From Candidatus Fredericiella danica (GTDB lineage Bacteria; Chloroflexota; Anaerolineae; Caldilineales; Caldilineaceae): a stretch of 64,000 bases of DNA. Each line of letters begins with the position of its first letter. The stretch's first letter is position 1. A program made the translations under genes and the position numbers. The notes under the pieces were generated by a model. That model saw nothing but the letters and a program-made list of their open reading frames with translations, was not told the origin of the DNA and made no database searches. Shown in pieces: positions 51,264 to 60,122 of the stretch. The stretch is from NCBI GenBank assembly GCA_016713335.1, contig JADJPH010000035.1, positions 1 to 64,000 of the forward strand. Direction: 5' to 3'.

Positions 51264-52061
51264 ATGACTACAGCCGAGACACTACCGGCTTCCCTACGCT
51301 ATCTGGCCGTGGCAGGCGAGATTGTGCAGAAGATCGCCGCCACGCAAGGACCTGCGATTGACCAGGCCGCGCAGATTTGCGCCGATACCATTGCGAATGA
51401 TGGCATGGTCTTCTGTTGGGGTGGCGGGCACAGCCGCATGTCTGTGGAAGAGATGTTTCCCCGGATTGGCTCTTACCCCGGCTTCTATCCGATGGTGGAG
51501 TTGGCGCTGACCTTTTATACGACCTTTGTGGGGGCCGATGGCATGACCCAATCGTTTTTCCTGGAACGGCAGGAGCGCTATGCAGATGCCATTCTTGCCA
51601 ACTATGAATTTGGTCCACATGACAGCATGCTCTGCTTTTCCAGCACCGGCATCAATGGGCTTGTGATCGAGATGGCGCTTCAGGCAAAGGCGCGCGGGCT
51701 ACCGGTCATGGCGGTCACATCGGTGGCACATGCCGATTCCACGGTGTCGCGGCACTCGAGCGGTGTGAAACTGCGCGAGGTCGCTGATGTCACGATCGAC
51801 AATTGTACGCCCCCAGGCGATGCCGTAGTGGATATTCCCGGTCTCAAATACAAGGTCAGCCCCACTTCGACGATCGGCGCCACGTCGGTCGTGAATGCAC
51901 TCAAGGCGCGGACGGCAGAACTGCTGGTGGCTCGCGGGGTGGAGCCGATTGTCCTCACCAGCCCGCACTTTGCCGATCGCCCGGAAGAAGCTGAAGAACA
52001 ACTACAGCGCGTCTACAAGGAGTTCAAACGGCGCAAGCGCATGATCTTTGGCCGTGATTGA
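51264..52061 (+). CDS. SIS-domain phosphosugar-binding protein
   Basis: 265 aa. The family resembles uncharacterised SIS-domain proteins of the COG4821 type. FCWGGGHSRMSVEEMFPRIG is the phosphosugar-binding start, and SMLCFSSTGINGLVIEMALQ with VMAVTSVAH is the second half of the SIS fold. Members bind or isomerise phosphorylated (often amino) sugars. ATG 51264 begins the homology; AAAGG lies 10 nt upstream, while the frame is open from 51189. It is the first gene of the operon and may process the kinase product. Confidence 0.88.
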   Translation: MTTAETLPASLRYLAVAGEIVQKIAATQGPAIDQAAQICADTIANDGMVFCWGGGHSRMSVEEMFPRIGSYPGFYPMVELALTFYTTFVGADGMTQSFFLERQERYADAILANYEFGPHDSMLCFSSTGINGLVIEMALQAKARGLPVMAVTSVAHADSTVSRHSSGVKLREVADVTIDNCTPPGDAVVDIPGLKYKVSPTSTIGATSVVNALKARTAELLVARGVEPIVLTSPHFADRPEEAEEQLQRVYKEFKRRKRMIFGRD

Positions 52062-52081
52062 AGTCGAGCGTGGTGGCTGCA

Positions 52082-53561
52082 ATGGATGATCTCCTGCTTG
52101 GGATTGACGCAGGCACCAGCTTTGTCAAGGCCGTGTTGGTGACTCCAGATGGCCGGCGGTTGGCACAGGCGTATGCAAGTTACCCAACGCACCATCCCCG
52201 GCCGGGCTGGGCGGAGCAGAATCCGGACGATTGGTGGGGCGGTGCGGTCAGTGCGGTGCGCAGGGTGCTTGCCCGTGGCGTCGGGCCGCGAAGCGCCATC
52301 TGGTGTGAGCGGTCAGGGGTGCGCCGTGACCCTGATCGGTGCACACGGTGAGGTGCTCCATCCGGCTATCATCTGGATGGACACCCGGTCAGAGCCACAG
52401 TGTGAGGCTCTGCGCCAGCATTGCGGCGATGAGATCCTGCGCATCAACGGCAAGTCGCCGGCTCCGTATAACGCAGACCCGGTGCTGATGTGGCTGCAAG
52501 CAGAGGCGCCGGGCCTGGTCGACACCGCGCGCTGCAGTCTGACCACGACAGGTTATCTCAACTTCAGGCTGACGAACGAACCCGTCATGAATGTTTCTGA
52601 CGCCAGCATACTTTTGCGTTTGATCTGGCGCAGGGGCGCTGGTCGCCGGCGTTGATCCAGGCGTTTGGCTTGCCCGAGCATTTGTATCCATCTGTGGTTC
52701 CTTGCACACAGGTGATCGGTGCACTGACAAGTGCGGCTGCGACCGAGTTGGGGTTAGCGCCCGGCATTCCCGTCATCGCCGGAGGGGAGGACACTTCATC
52801 CGCTGGGCTTGCGGCGGGTGCAGTGCGACCTGGTCTGGCATTTCTATCCCTTGGGACTGCAGGCACGCTCTACGTAACGGAATCAGAGCCGTTGGTGCAC
52901 CCACAACTCCTGACCTTTCTGCATGTGCTGCCGCACCAGTATCTGTTCGGCGGCTCGATGAGCGCAATCGGCGCCTCGCTGGCCTGGTGCCGCAAATTGC
53001 TGGGTGAGCAGCACAGCTACGAGGATTTGATTCAGTTGGCAGCTCAGAGTGAGGCGGGTGCGGGCCAGGTGCTCTTTCTACCGTACTTAAGCGGCGAACT
53101 GCAACCGATCAATGATGGCTATGCGCGGGGTGTATTCTTTGGCTTGAGCATGAGTACAGGCCCAGCGCAACTGGTGCGGGCGGTGCTGGAAGGGACGGCT
53201 TTTGCCATCGCCCACAATCTGGAATACGCCGAGCGGTTGGGCGCACCCGTGGTGGAACTGCGGGCCATGGGGTGGCCCATCGCGTAGCCCGCTCTGGTGC
53301 CAGATCATCGCCGACATCTGTGGCCGGCCCGTCAGCGTGCTGGCGGGCGAGCAGGGCGCCCCGTTTGGCAATGCGTTGCTGGCCGGCGTGGGCGCCGGGT
53401 TGATCTTGGATCCGGCCGAGGTTGCTTTGCGTTGTGCACGGATTGCGGATGCGTATCTGCCCGACCCGGTGCGGCATGAACAATACCGCCGGCTGTTTGA
53501 ATTCTATAAGCAATTATATCCGCAACTCAAGGACCTCTATGCGGGCCTGGCGCAAGGGTGA
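52082..53561 (+). pseudogene. FGGY-family carbohydrate kinase, three frameshifts
   Basis: Reconstructed as about 493 aa. The N-terminus LLGIDAGTSFVKAVLVTPDG gives the ATP-binding loop. The segments GVSGQGCAVTLIGAHGEVLH, GIPVIAGGEDTSSAGLAAGA, LFLPYLSGELQPINDGYARG and GRPVSVLAGEQGAPFGNALL are in normal family order but lie in alternating frames. Breaks lie near 52275, near 52610 and near 53275. Each is a single-base event with intact homology on both sides, so a functional kinase in the real genome is likely. It sits between the SIS and SDR genes and would phosphorylate the pathway sugar. It is not a recent copy of the kinase at 5250. Confidence 0.8.
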
Positions 53562-53602
53562 GCGCGTCGACGCTGGGCAACGGGAATGAGAGGAAGTCTG
53601 AC

Positions 53603-54376
53603 ATGGCGAACGGGCGGCTGGCAGGCAAGACGGCGGTTGTGACGGGGGCGGCGGCGGGAATTGGCAAGAGCATCGCCGCCACGTTTGCGCGGGAGGGCGC
53701 TCTGGTCGTAGTGGCAGACAGCGACGAGCAGGCAGGCGCCGCAGTGGCAGCGGAAGTGTCAGGTACTGGGTTCTGCCGTTTCGTGGCCGTGGACATCGCG
53801 GTACCGGACTCCGTGGCGGCGCTGATTGAGACGACGGTTGCGCACTACGGCAAACTTGACATAATAGTTGCCAATGCCGGGATTGGGGGGCGGAGTCTTG
53901 GGGATGGGCCGGTGGATCAATGTACGGTTGAGGCGTGGGATCGTGTGATGGAGGTCAATCTGCGCGGAACATTTCTTACGTGCAAATATGCGCTGCCGGC
54001 GTTGCTTGAGTGCAAAGGATGTATCCTCACGATCTCGTCGGTGTTGGGTATGGTGGGGACACAGGGGCTGTTTGACACGCACGCCTATGCCACCAGCAAG
54101 GCGGGCATTATTGGGTTGACCAGGGCGATTGCTGCCCACTATGCCCAACAGGGCGTGCGTGCCAACGTGATTGCGCCTGGACTGGTGGACACGCGGATGG
54201 CGAAGCGGACGAAAAGTGACCCCGCAATTGCCGAACAGGTGGCGTTTTGGCAGCCGATCGGGGGATTAGGGCAGCCACGCGATGTGGCGGACGCCGCACT
54301 ATTTCTGTGCAGCGATGAAGCAAAGTTCATCACTGGCGCCGTGCTTCCGGTAGACGGCGGATGGACGGTACAGTAG
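53603..54376 (+). CDS. SDR-family oxidoreductase
   Basis: 257 aa classical SDR. NAD(P) motif VTGAAAGIGKSIAATFA, IVANAGIGG (NNAG equivalent), catalytic Ser in TISSVLGMVG followed by AYATSKAG (Tyr-x3-Lys), and the C-terminal DVADAALFLCSDEAKFITGA with VDGG. Likely oxidises a hydroxyl of the sugar or sugar-acid substrate. ATG 53603 is preferred because AGAGGAAG lies 6 nt upstream; the GTG at 53558 overlaps the kinase stop. Confidence 0.9.
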   Translation: MANGRLAGKTAVVTGAAAGIGKSIAATFAREGALVVVADSDEQAGAAVAAEVSGTGFCRFVAVDIAVPDSVAALIETTVAHYGKLDIIVANAGIGGRSLGDGPVDQCTVEAWDRVMEVNLRGTFLTCKYALPALLECKGCILTISSVLGMVGTQGLFDTHAYATSKAGIIGLTRAIAAHYAQQGVRANVIAPGLVDTRMAKRTKSDPAIAEQVAFWQPIGGLGQPRDVADAALFLCSDEAKFITGAVLPVDGGWTVQ

Positions 54377-54391
54377 TTCGGGGGTGAATTG

Positions 54392-55621
54392 ATGGGAATC
54401 AAGATTGGAGTTTCAGGGGCTGGGCAATTTGCCCCATCGTTTATTCCATTGTTCCAAGCATATCCGGGCGTAGATGAAGTGGTGTTGGCTGACATCGTGC
54501 CCGAACGGCGTGCGGATTTTGCCCGGCGCTTTGGCATTGCGCGCACGGTTGCATCACACGACGAGTTGTGCCGTACGGACGTCGATGCAATCGCCATCTA
54601 CACACAGCGGTGGCTGCATGCGGATCAGGCCATACAGGCGTTACGCGCCGGTAAGCATGTCTATTCGGCGGTGCCGGCGGCGATCACATTGGATGAAATT
54701 TCTGCTCTGGTCGAAACGGTCAGAGAGACAGGGCTGGTCTATATGGTAGGCGAGACCAGTTACTACTATCCTGCCACAATCTTCTGTCGCAACCGGTTTC
54801 AGGCGGGTGAATTTGGCCACTTCGTGTATGGCGAAGCGGAATATATCCATGACATGGACGTTGGTTTCTACGATGCATACCGCTATAGCGGTGGGAGCGA
54901 CTGGAAGCGCACCGCAAGTTTTCCACCGATGCTCTACCCAACGCACTCGGTGAGTATGATTCTCGCCACCACCGGAGCCAGGATGACCGATGTATCATGT
55001 TTTGGGTATGTAGACAGGGAACAAGACGGTGTCTTCAAGGCGGATGTCAGCCTGTGGGGCAATGAGTTTAGCAATCAGACGGCTCTATTTCGCACATCCG
55101 ACGGTGGGATGGCGCGCATCAATGAACTACGCCGCGTCGGTTACCATGCAAACCCCGAGGTGCGGATGAGTGTCTTTGGCACTCGCGCCAGCTTTGAGAC
55201 ACAGACCGACCCATACAGCAAACGCGTTCCACACGGCAATGCGTCGGTGTGGTATCAGAAACTCGGCGACAAGACCGAGGACGTTTCGGCGTTACTCACC
55301 TGTGGCCCTGGTGCAACCAGGCATGCTGCAGTCGGGCAAATTGCCCCTGCACTTCAAAGCGGCTTCTTCTCCGATATCTCCGGCGCTCATCCGGTAGAGC
55401 GTCTGCCCGATACGTTCCGTGGGCTTCCCAACGGCCATGAGGGATCGCACCAGTTCTTGGTGCTTGACTTCATGGAGGCTGTGTTGGAGCAAAAAATGCC
55501 GCCCAACAACGCATGGTTTGCCGCGCGCTGCTGCGTGCCTGGCATCGTCGCCCACGAGTCTGCCAAACGCGGTGGGGAGCTACTCAAGATTCCTGATTTT
55601 GGCGATCCGCCGGTGAAGTAG
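54392..55621 (+). CDS. Gfo/Idh/MocA-family oxidoreductase
   Basis: 409 aa. The N-terminal Rossmann domain (IKIGVSGAGQFAPSFIPLFQ, then VVLADIVPERRADFARRFGI) and the cofactor-proximal GKHVYSAVPAAI segment correspond to the EKP-type region, here with A-V-P. A C-terminal alpha/beta domain follows (GDSDWKR-type region near YRYSGGSDWKRTASFPPMLY). Typical reactions are NAD(P)-dependent oxidation of sugars, inositols or their derivatives. Replacement of the usual Glu-Lys-Pro by S-A-V-P-A removes the common catalytic Lys at that position, so a different catalytic arrangement or substrate is possible. Confidence 0.85.
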   Translation: MGIKIGVSGAGQFAPSFIPLFQAYPGVDEVVLADIVPERRADFARRFGIARTVASHDELCRTDVDAIAIYTQRWLHADQAIQALRAGKHVYSAVPAAITLDEISALVETVRETGLVYMVGETSYYYPATIFCRNRFQAGEFGHFVYGEAEYIHDMDVGFYDAYRYSGGSDWKRTASFPPMLYPTHSVSMILATTGARMTDVSCFGYVDREQDGVFKADVSLWGNEFSNQTALFRTSDGGMARINELRRVGYHANPEVRMSVFGTRASFETQTDPYSKRVPHGNASVWYQKLGDKTEDVSALLTCGPGATRHAAVGQIAPALQSGFFSDISGAHPVERLPDTFRGLPNGHEGSHQFLVLDFMEAVLEQKMPPNNAWFAARCCVPGIVAHESAKRGGELLKIPDFGDPPVK

Positions 55622-55674
55622 CCAACGTGTATGATCGGCGACGCAGGTTACGCATAACGAAATACGAGACACTA

Positions 55675-57000
55675 ATGGATATCTACACTAAGAAGTTGAC
55701 TCATCTCTGGGATGCTGACGTCGTGGTTGTCGGTGCAGGATCAGCCGGCGCAACGGCGGCGATCGCAGCGGCGCGCACGGGCGCCAAAACTGTGCTTGTG
55801 GAACGCTACGGGTGTTTGGGCGGGATCAGCACACTGGTGCTTGATACGTTTTACGGGTTTTACACCCCGGGTTCCATCGCGCATCGGGTGGTGGGCGGCA
55901 TCCCTTGGGAAGTGGTCGAAACGCTTAAAGCCCGCGACGCGGCATTTGAACGTCCCAACACATTTGGCGCCGGCGCCGGCGTCACTTATGACCCGATGAC
56001 CCTGCGTGTGGTGTGGGATGAACTGACTCTGCAGGCCGGCGTGCAACTGCTGCTGCACAGTTTCTGTACTGATGTGCTCATGGAGGGAAATCGGATTGCC
56101 GGCGTGATCGTGGACGGCAAGCGCGGGCTGATGTCGATTCGGGCCAAGGTCGTGATCGATGCCAGCGGCGACGCGGATGTCTGCCATCAGGCCGGTGCAC
56201 CCTATGAGCGCGCTGGTGACCTGGATGCGGCTCAAACCCTGACGACGACGTTTCGCATGACGAACGTGGATGTCAAGGCGGCCTCGGCCTATGGCAAGAA
56301 TGCCATGTGGAATGCAATGGAGACGGCTGCAGACAGCGGGCTATATGAGTTGCCGCGGCGCGAGGGAAGTTGGCACATCACTACAATCGATGGGGTGATC
56401 CATACCGTGATGACCCGCGTGGCCGACGTCGATGCCACCGATCCGGTCGCGCTGACCGCAGCTGAAGTGCAGGGCCGCCGGCAGGCGCTGGAATATGCGC
56501 GCTTCCTGCAAGACTTCGTACCTGGCTATGCGCACGCCAAATTAAGCTGGTTGAGCAATCCAATCGGCGTGCGCGAGACCAGGCGTGTTTATGGTCGTTA
56601 TCGCTTGACGCGTGACGATTGTCTTGCCGCCCGAAAGTTTGACGATGCCATCGGGGCATGCGGTGCGCCGATCGAGGACCACCACGCCGGCGCCGGGACC
56701 AAGTGGGAGTATCTGCCAGACGGCTCGACGTACGATATCCCGTATCGTACGCTGGTGCCACAACAAATTGAAGGGCTCCTGGTGGCCGGCCGGTGTTTCA
56801 GCGCAACGCACGATGCACACGCTTCATGCCGGTCGATGGGGCAGACGATGACGATGGGGCAGGCGGCTGGGGTGGCAGCCGCATTGGCCGTGCGAAATGA
56901 ATTCAGCCCAGGTGCATTGCCAATCGATATGCTGCAAGCAGAACTGCGGCGGATCGGCGCGCGTTTTGGCGAAATGACGACGACCGGGTTACGCGGATGA
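55675..57000 (+). CDS. FAD-dependent oxidoreductase (PF12831-type)
   Basis: 441 aa. It has a dinucleotide-binding start VVVVGAGSAGATAAIAAART, the flavin-pyrophosphate region VERYGCLGGISTLVLDTFYG (Gly-Gly-x-x-T/S pattern), VVIDASGDADVCHQAGAPYE in the middle, and GLLVAGRCFSATHDAHASCR before the C-terminal FAD contact GQTMTMGQAAGVAAALA. This family commonly accompanies sugar-acid and polyol catabolic genes and oxidises C-O or C-N bonds. ATG 55675 is the start where homology begins; no clear ribosome-binding site is visible. Confidence 0.88.
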   Translation: MDIYTKKLTHLWDADVVVVGAGSAGATAAIAAARTGAKTVLVERYGCLGGISTLVLDTFYGFYTPGSIAHRVVGGIPWEVVETLKARDAAFERPNTFGAGAGVTYDPMTLRVVWDELTLQAGVQLLLHSFCTDVLMEGNRIAGVIVDGKRGLMSIRAKVVIDASGDADVCHQAGAPYERAGDLDAAQTLTTTFRMTNVDVKAASAYGKNAMWNAMETAADSGLYELPRREGSWHITTIDGVIHTVMTRVADVDATDPVALTAAEVQGRRQALEYARFLQDFVPGYAHAKLSWLSNPIGVRETRRVYGRYRLTRDDCLAARKFDDAIGACGAPIEDHHAGAGTKWEYLPDGSTYDIPYRTLVPQQIEGLLVAGRCFSATHDAHASCRSMGQTMTMGQAAGVAAALAVRNEFSPGALPIDMLQAELRRIGARFGEMTTTGLRG

Positions 57001-57016
57001 TTGTGGAGAAATGAAC

Positions 57017-57979
57017 ATGTCAACGGTAGAGACTACCTTGGGACCGTGGCCTGTGACCGACCTTGGCCGTGTAAATGCCCATGATCATGTGATCATCGAT
57101 CAGGGGGGCACGACCATCACAAAGGAACCCGATTTCCGACTCGACAGTGTCGAGAAGGGGATCCAGGAGATCGCCGCGTGGCGCGCTGCGGGCGGTGGCG
57201 CGATTGTGGACACGATGCCTTTTGGCTGTGGCCGCAATGCGGAAAAGTTGATCGCCATCAGCCAGGGCACGGGCGTGCCGATCATCGTACCCACCGGCTT
57301 TCAGAAGGCGGGTTACTATCTTCCCAGCCACTGGCAACATCGCTACACCGAGCAGGAGATCACCGACCTGGTGCTCGCCGAGATCACCGAGGGTGTGGAT
57401 CTCAACAACTATGATGGGCCGCTGGTGCGCCGCAGTCACGTCAAGGCAGGCTTTGTGAAAGTGGCGGGCGAATACCAATTTGTGACGGCTACCACACGCA
57501 AGTTGATTCGAGTCGCAGGAAATGTCCACCGTGAGACTGGCGCACCCGTGCTTGTCCACACTGAGATGGGAACGGCCGGCGAGGAACTGCTTGACCTGTT
57601 GGAGGCAGCGGGCGTGCCGCCGCCTGCCGTGCAATTGAGCCATGTGGATCGGAACCCCGATCTGCGCGTGCATCTCCAGTTGGCGCGGCGGGGTGCGCTG
57701 CTGGAATATGATTCTCCGGGGCGGATCAAATACCAGCCCGAGTCTGTGGTGGTCGACCTGATGCGCCGTATGTTTGATGCCGGATGTGGCCGGTATGTCG
57801 CCCTGGGCGGCGGCATGGCGCGCCGCTCGTACTGGCGGGCGTACGGGGGCGGACCGGGCTTTGATTACCTGTTGACGAACTTTACGCCTCGGCTGCGCGA
57901 TGAAGGTTTCAGTGAGCAGGAGATTGATCAAATCTGGACGGTCAACCCGCGCCGATGGTTGACTGGGGATCATGGATGA
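57017..57979 (+). CDS. Phosphotriesterase-family hydrolase
   Basis: 320 aa TIM-barrel amidohydrolase. Metal ligands are visible as H22-x-H24 (VNAHDHVI), the bridging Lys in AGFVKVAG, and His in VLVHTEMG and QLSHVDRN. Later landmarks are LEYDSPGRIK and WRAYGGGPGFDYLLTNF. The strand that normally supplies the final metal-binding Asp reads VALGGGMARRS; where relatives have Asp, as I recall the motif, here is Gly. In this operon a sugar lactone or phosphate-ester hydrolase is the likely role. GGAG precedes two possible ATGs (57011 and 57017); spacing favours 57017. Confidence 0.85.
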   Translation: MSTVETTLGPWPVTDLGRVNAHDHVIIDQGGTTITKEPDFRLDSVEKGIQEIAAWRAAGGGAIVDTMPFGCGRNAEKLIAISQGTGVPIIVPTGFQKAGYYLPSHWQHRYTEQEITDLVLAEITEGVDLNNYDGPLVRRSHVKAGFVKVAGEYQFVTATTRKLIRVAGNVHRETGAPVLVHTEMGTAGEELLDLLEAAGVPPPAVQLSHVDRNPDLRVHLQLARRGALLEYDSPGRIKYQPESVVVDLMRRMFDAGCGRYVALGGGMARRSYWRAYGGGPGFDYLLTNFTPRLRDEGFSEQEIDQIWTVNPRRWLTGDHG

Positions 57980-58001
57980 GCTGAACTGCCAGCTACGCCA
58001 A

Positions 58002-58814
58002 TTACGGGTCGGGCTGGGCAAGTGTGTTGAATGCCTCCCCTAGCAGTTGCTCGCTAAAGCCAAAGCGATTGGAAACGGCGCTTACAACGGAGCCGGTCTC
58101 AATGTACTCCTCTGCATAGCCGATTCGATTAAACGCTGAGAAGTGCGTAGGCAAGTCGCTGTTGAAGCGCCACATGTGGTCATCGATCACCTTGTTGAAG
58201 ATCACCCGATCGAGAAATAGTCCGTCGGCGCCATAGTCGCGGGTTGTGGCGGCACGATAGGCTTCGTCAGCCACCGGCCGGTCGATCAGTGTGAACATGT
58301 AGCGCTTGGGATGCACCGTACGCTCAATCTGATAGCAGCGATCCGGTAAAGGACGCACCACATAGGTATGGAAGATCGTCTGCGTGCGTGTAGCCTTGCC
58401 CGAGTCGAGCCGCAGCGCAACCGGAATTGGAAAGCCAACATCGACCAGGCGTGCGCCACCTGCGACATCGACCACGATTGCTGTATGGCAACCGCTGGAC
58501 TCCGCCATGTCGTTGATCGTCAGATAGCCGTGATAGCCAAGTGCGCGTAGCAGCGCAAAGAAGGCGTAGTTGCTCTCGAAGCAGGTGCCACCGGCGCCGG
58601 AAGTGATTGCGCTCGCCCAGAATTCATCGGGCCACCGTGGGCAGGCTTCCGGTGTTTGACGGTGCGCCCGCCTGGCAATGCGCGACGCGCTTTCCCACGG
58701 AACCCGGCGGACATAGGCGCGCAGCAACTGATTCAAGAAGCGCAGATTCGGTTGCGACGGCGTAACCGCCAGATAGGCAAGCACCTCGCGAATCAGTGGG
58801 GCCGGTAAGTCCAT
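58002..58814 (-). CDS. Arylamine N-acetyltransferase-like protein
   Basis: 270 aa, the usual NAT length. The catalytic triad is visible: Cys78 in GAGGTCFESN, His110 in GCHTAIVVDV and Asp125 in ARLVDVGFP. These proteins transfer acetyl (or other acyl) groups from CoA to aromatic amines or hydrazines, or, in biosynthetic clusters, to amine intermediates. Its ATG shares one base with the stop of the upstream zinc-ribbon gene (TGATG), so they are translationally coupled. It converges with the sugar operon and is not part of it. Confidence 0.88.
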   Translation of the reverse strand: MDLPAPLIREVLAYLAVTPSQPNLRFLNQLLRAYVRRVPWESASRIARRAHRQTPEACPRWPDEFWASAITSGAGGTCFESNYAFFALLRALGYHGYLTINDMAESSGCHTAIVVDVAGGARLVDVGFPIPVALRLDSGKATRTQTIFHTYVVRPLPDRCYQIERTVHPKRYMFTLIDRPVADEAYRAATTRDYGADGLFLDRVIFNKVIDDHMWRFNSDLPTHFSAFNRIGYAEEYIETGSVVSAVSNRFGFSEQLLGEAFNTLAQPDP

Positions 58815-59197
58815 CAAGCCGCTTTGGGTTTGGAGAGGTCAAGCGGGATCGCCGCCTTGCAATAGGGACAGGCTGCTGTCGTTGGGCCCGTCCAGGTCAC
58901 CGCACTGGCGCTGATGGCGGCACCGCAGGTTGGACAATTCGAGGGAACGGCAAGCGCTGCTTGCCGGGCGCTGTCCGCAACCTGGGCCTTCGCTTCATCT
59001 TGTTTTGCCATGCGCATGAGGAGCGCCTGCGTAATGCCGCTGATCGCAATCAGGATAAAGATGCCTGGAATCCACCAGCCGGTCCAAATTAAGAGTCCAA
59101 TGCCGATCAGCCAGATGGCAGCCTGAACCGCGCCATACAGGCCGCCAAGTTCCTTCTCGCCTTCTTTGCCATGATCACCCTTGCCATGATCACCCAT
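58814..59197 (-). CDS. Small membrane protein with C-terminal zinc ribbon
   Basis: 127 aa. A charged, glycine/histidine-containing N-terminus is followed by two hydrophobic segments (GAVQAAIWLIGIGLLIWTGW and IPGIFILIAISGITQALLM). The cytosolic tail has two CxxC pairs (CPTCG ... CPYCK) spaced as in a zinc ribbon. ATG 59197 has GAGG 7 nt upstream. Function is unknown; zinc-ribbon membrane proteins often serve as scaffolds. It is coupled to the NAT gene. Confidence 0.75.
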   Translation of the reverse strand: MGDHGKGDHGKEGEKELGGLYGAVQAAIWLIGIGLLIWTGWWIPGIFILIAISGITQALLMRMAKQDEAKAQVADSARQAALAVPSNCPTCGAAISASAVTWTGPTTAACPYCKAAIPLDLSKPKAA

Positions 59198-59240
59198 TGC
59201 ACGTCCTCGACTTTGTATTCAGGGTTTTTGAGTAAACAAA

Positions 59241-59269
59241 CTTCCAGGAAGGGAGGGACCTCCTGGAAG
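59241..59269 (-). terminator. Intrinsic terminator of the PA14-domain gene
   Basis: 9-bp perfect stem CTTCCAGGA / TCCTGGAAG with an 11-nt loop, followed on the minus strand by TTTGTTTACTC. It lies 34 bp beyond the stop at 59303. Confidence 0.75.
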
Positions 59270-59302
59270 GTGAAAACGAACGAGAGTGGGTCCTTCGCTC
59301 AA

Positions 59303-60094
59303 TCAGCCTGGGAAATAACCCGCCTCAGTCTTGGAGCAACGTGCGCTCTGCGCCGGCTGATTTGTGTACAGTTGGATGGTAGTGCTTGAATCTGCCTTGC
59401 AGTTCATCCAGCGGAGGATCTGCGGTTCGGTCTCAATGGACCCCATGTTGGGCGCGTCCCAGGCGCCGTTGGACACGAAGCAGTTCTTCTGATGGATCTG
59501 CTGCTGTGCACAGGGCGTGTAGTTGCCAAACTGCGTGGTGATGCTGCTGGGTGGCGGGAACAGCGTGCTGCCGCCACCGGAGGGTGGGGCTGGCGGCGCG
59601 GGTGGGGCTGGAGGCGCCGGATTGTCGCCCTTGAGGAAGTACCAGTTCACGTTGATGTAGGCGGGACCGGTTGCCTGGCGATAGTTCACCTGAACATTGT
59701 GATTACCCTGGTTCAATGGGATATCAAAGGTGAATGCCTTTCCGGGCTGCGCCGCACCGATCGTACTTCCATAAGTAAGTCCGTCGATGATCAATGAAAA
59801 CTCATCGTCAGCTTGAATCTGGAAGCGGTAGATGCCGGAGTAGAAAAAGGCACTGGTCAGGAAAGTGGCCGTCCAGTTTTGCGCCGGCATGTAAGGCGCA
59901 GGCGGCGTGTCGGAGCCCCAGTTGAAGTTCACGAAGTTGGTATATGTCGTGTAGACCGGCGCGCCAGCCCAACTCGGGTTGTTGTAATAATAGACTGTCC
60001 ATTGATTGCCGCTCTGTGCCGCCGCCGGCGACGCCGCCAGCACGAGCCCCAGGCAGATGGCGGCTACCCCAAGTAGTGATAGGAATCGTCTCAT
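59303..60094 (-). CDS. Secreted PA14-domain protein
   Basis: 263 aa. A signal peptide (MRRFLSLLGVAAICLGLVLA, cleavage near AAAQ) is followed by a PA14-like beta-barrel of about 130 residues (WTVYYYNNPSWAGAPVYTTY, GIYRFQIQADDEFSLIIDG, NHNVQVNYRQATGPAYINV). Next come an (APP)n linker and a short cysteine-bearing C-terminal region (CAQQQIHQKNC, WMNC, ARCSK). PA14 domains usually bind carbohydrate. It appears monocistronic, with its own terminator. Confidence 0.85.
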   Translation of the reverse strand: MRRFLSLLGVAAICLGLVLAASPAAAQSGNQWTVYYYNNPSWAGAPVYTTYTNFVNFNWGSDTPPAPYMPAQNWTATFLTSAFFYSGIYRFQIQADDEFSLIIDGLTYGSTIGAAQPGKAFTFDIPLNQGNHNVQVNYRQATGPAYINVNWYFLKGDNPAPPAPPAPPAPPSGGGSTLFPPPSSITTQFGNYTPCAQQQIHQKNCFVSNGAWDAPNMGSIETEPQILRWMNCKADSSTTIQLYTNQPAQSARCSKTEAGYFPG

Positions 60095-60122
60095 CGTCGT
60101 AGCTCCCTTGGTTTCAGAGAAT

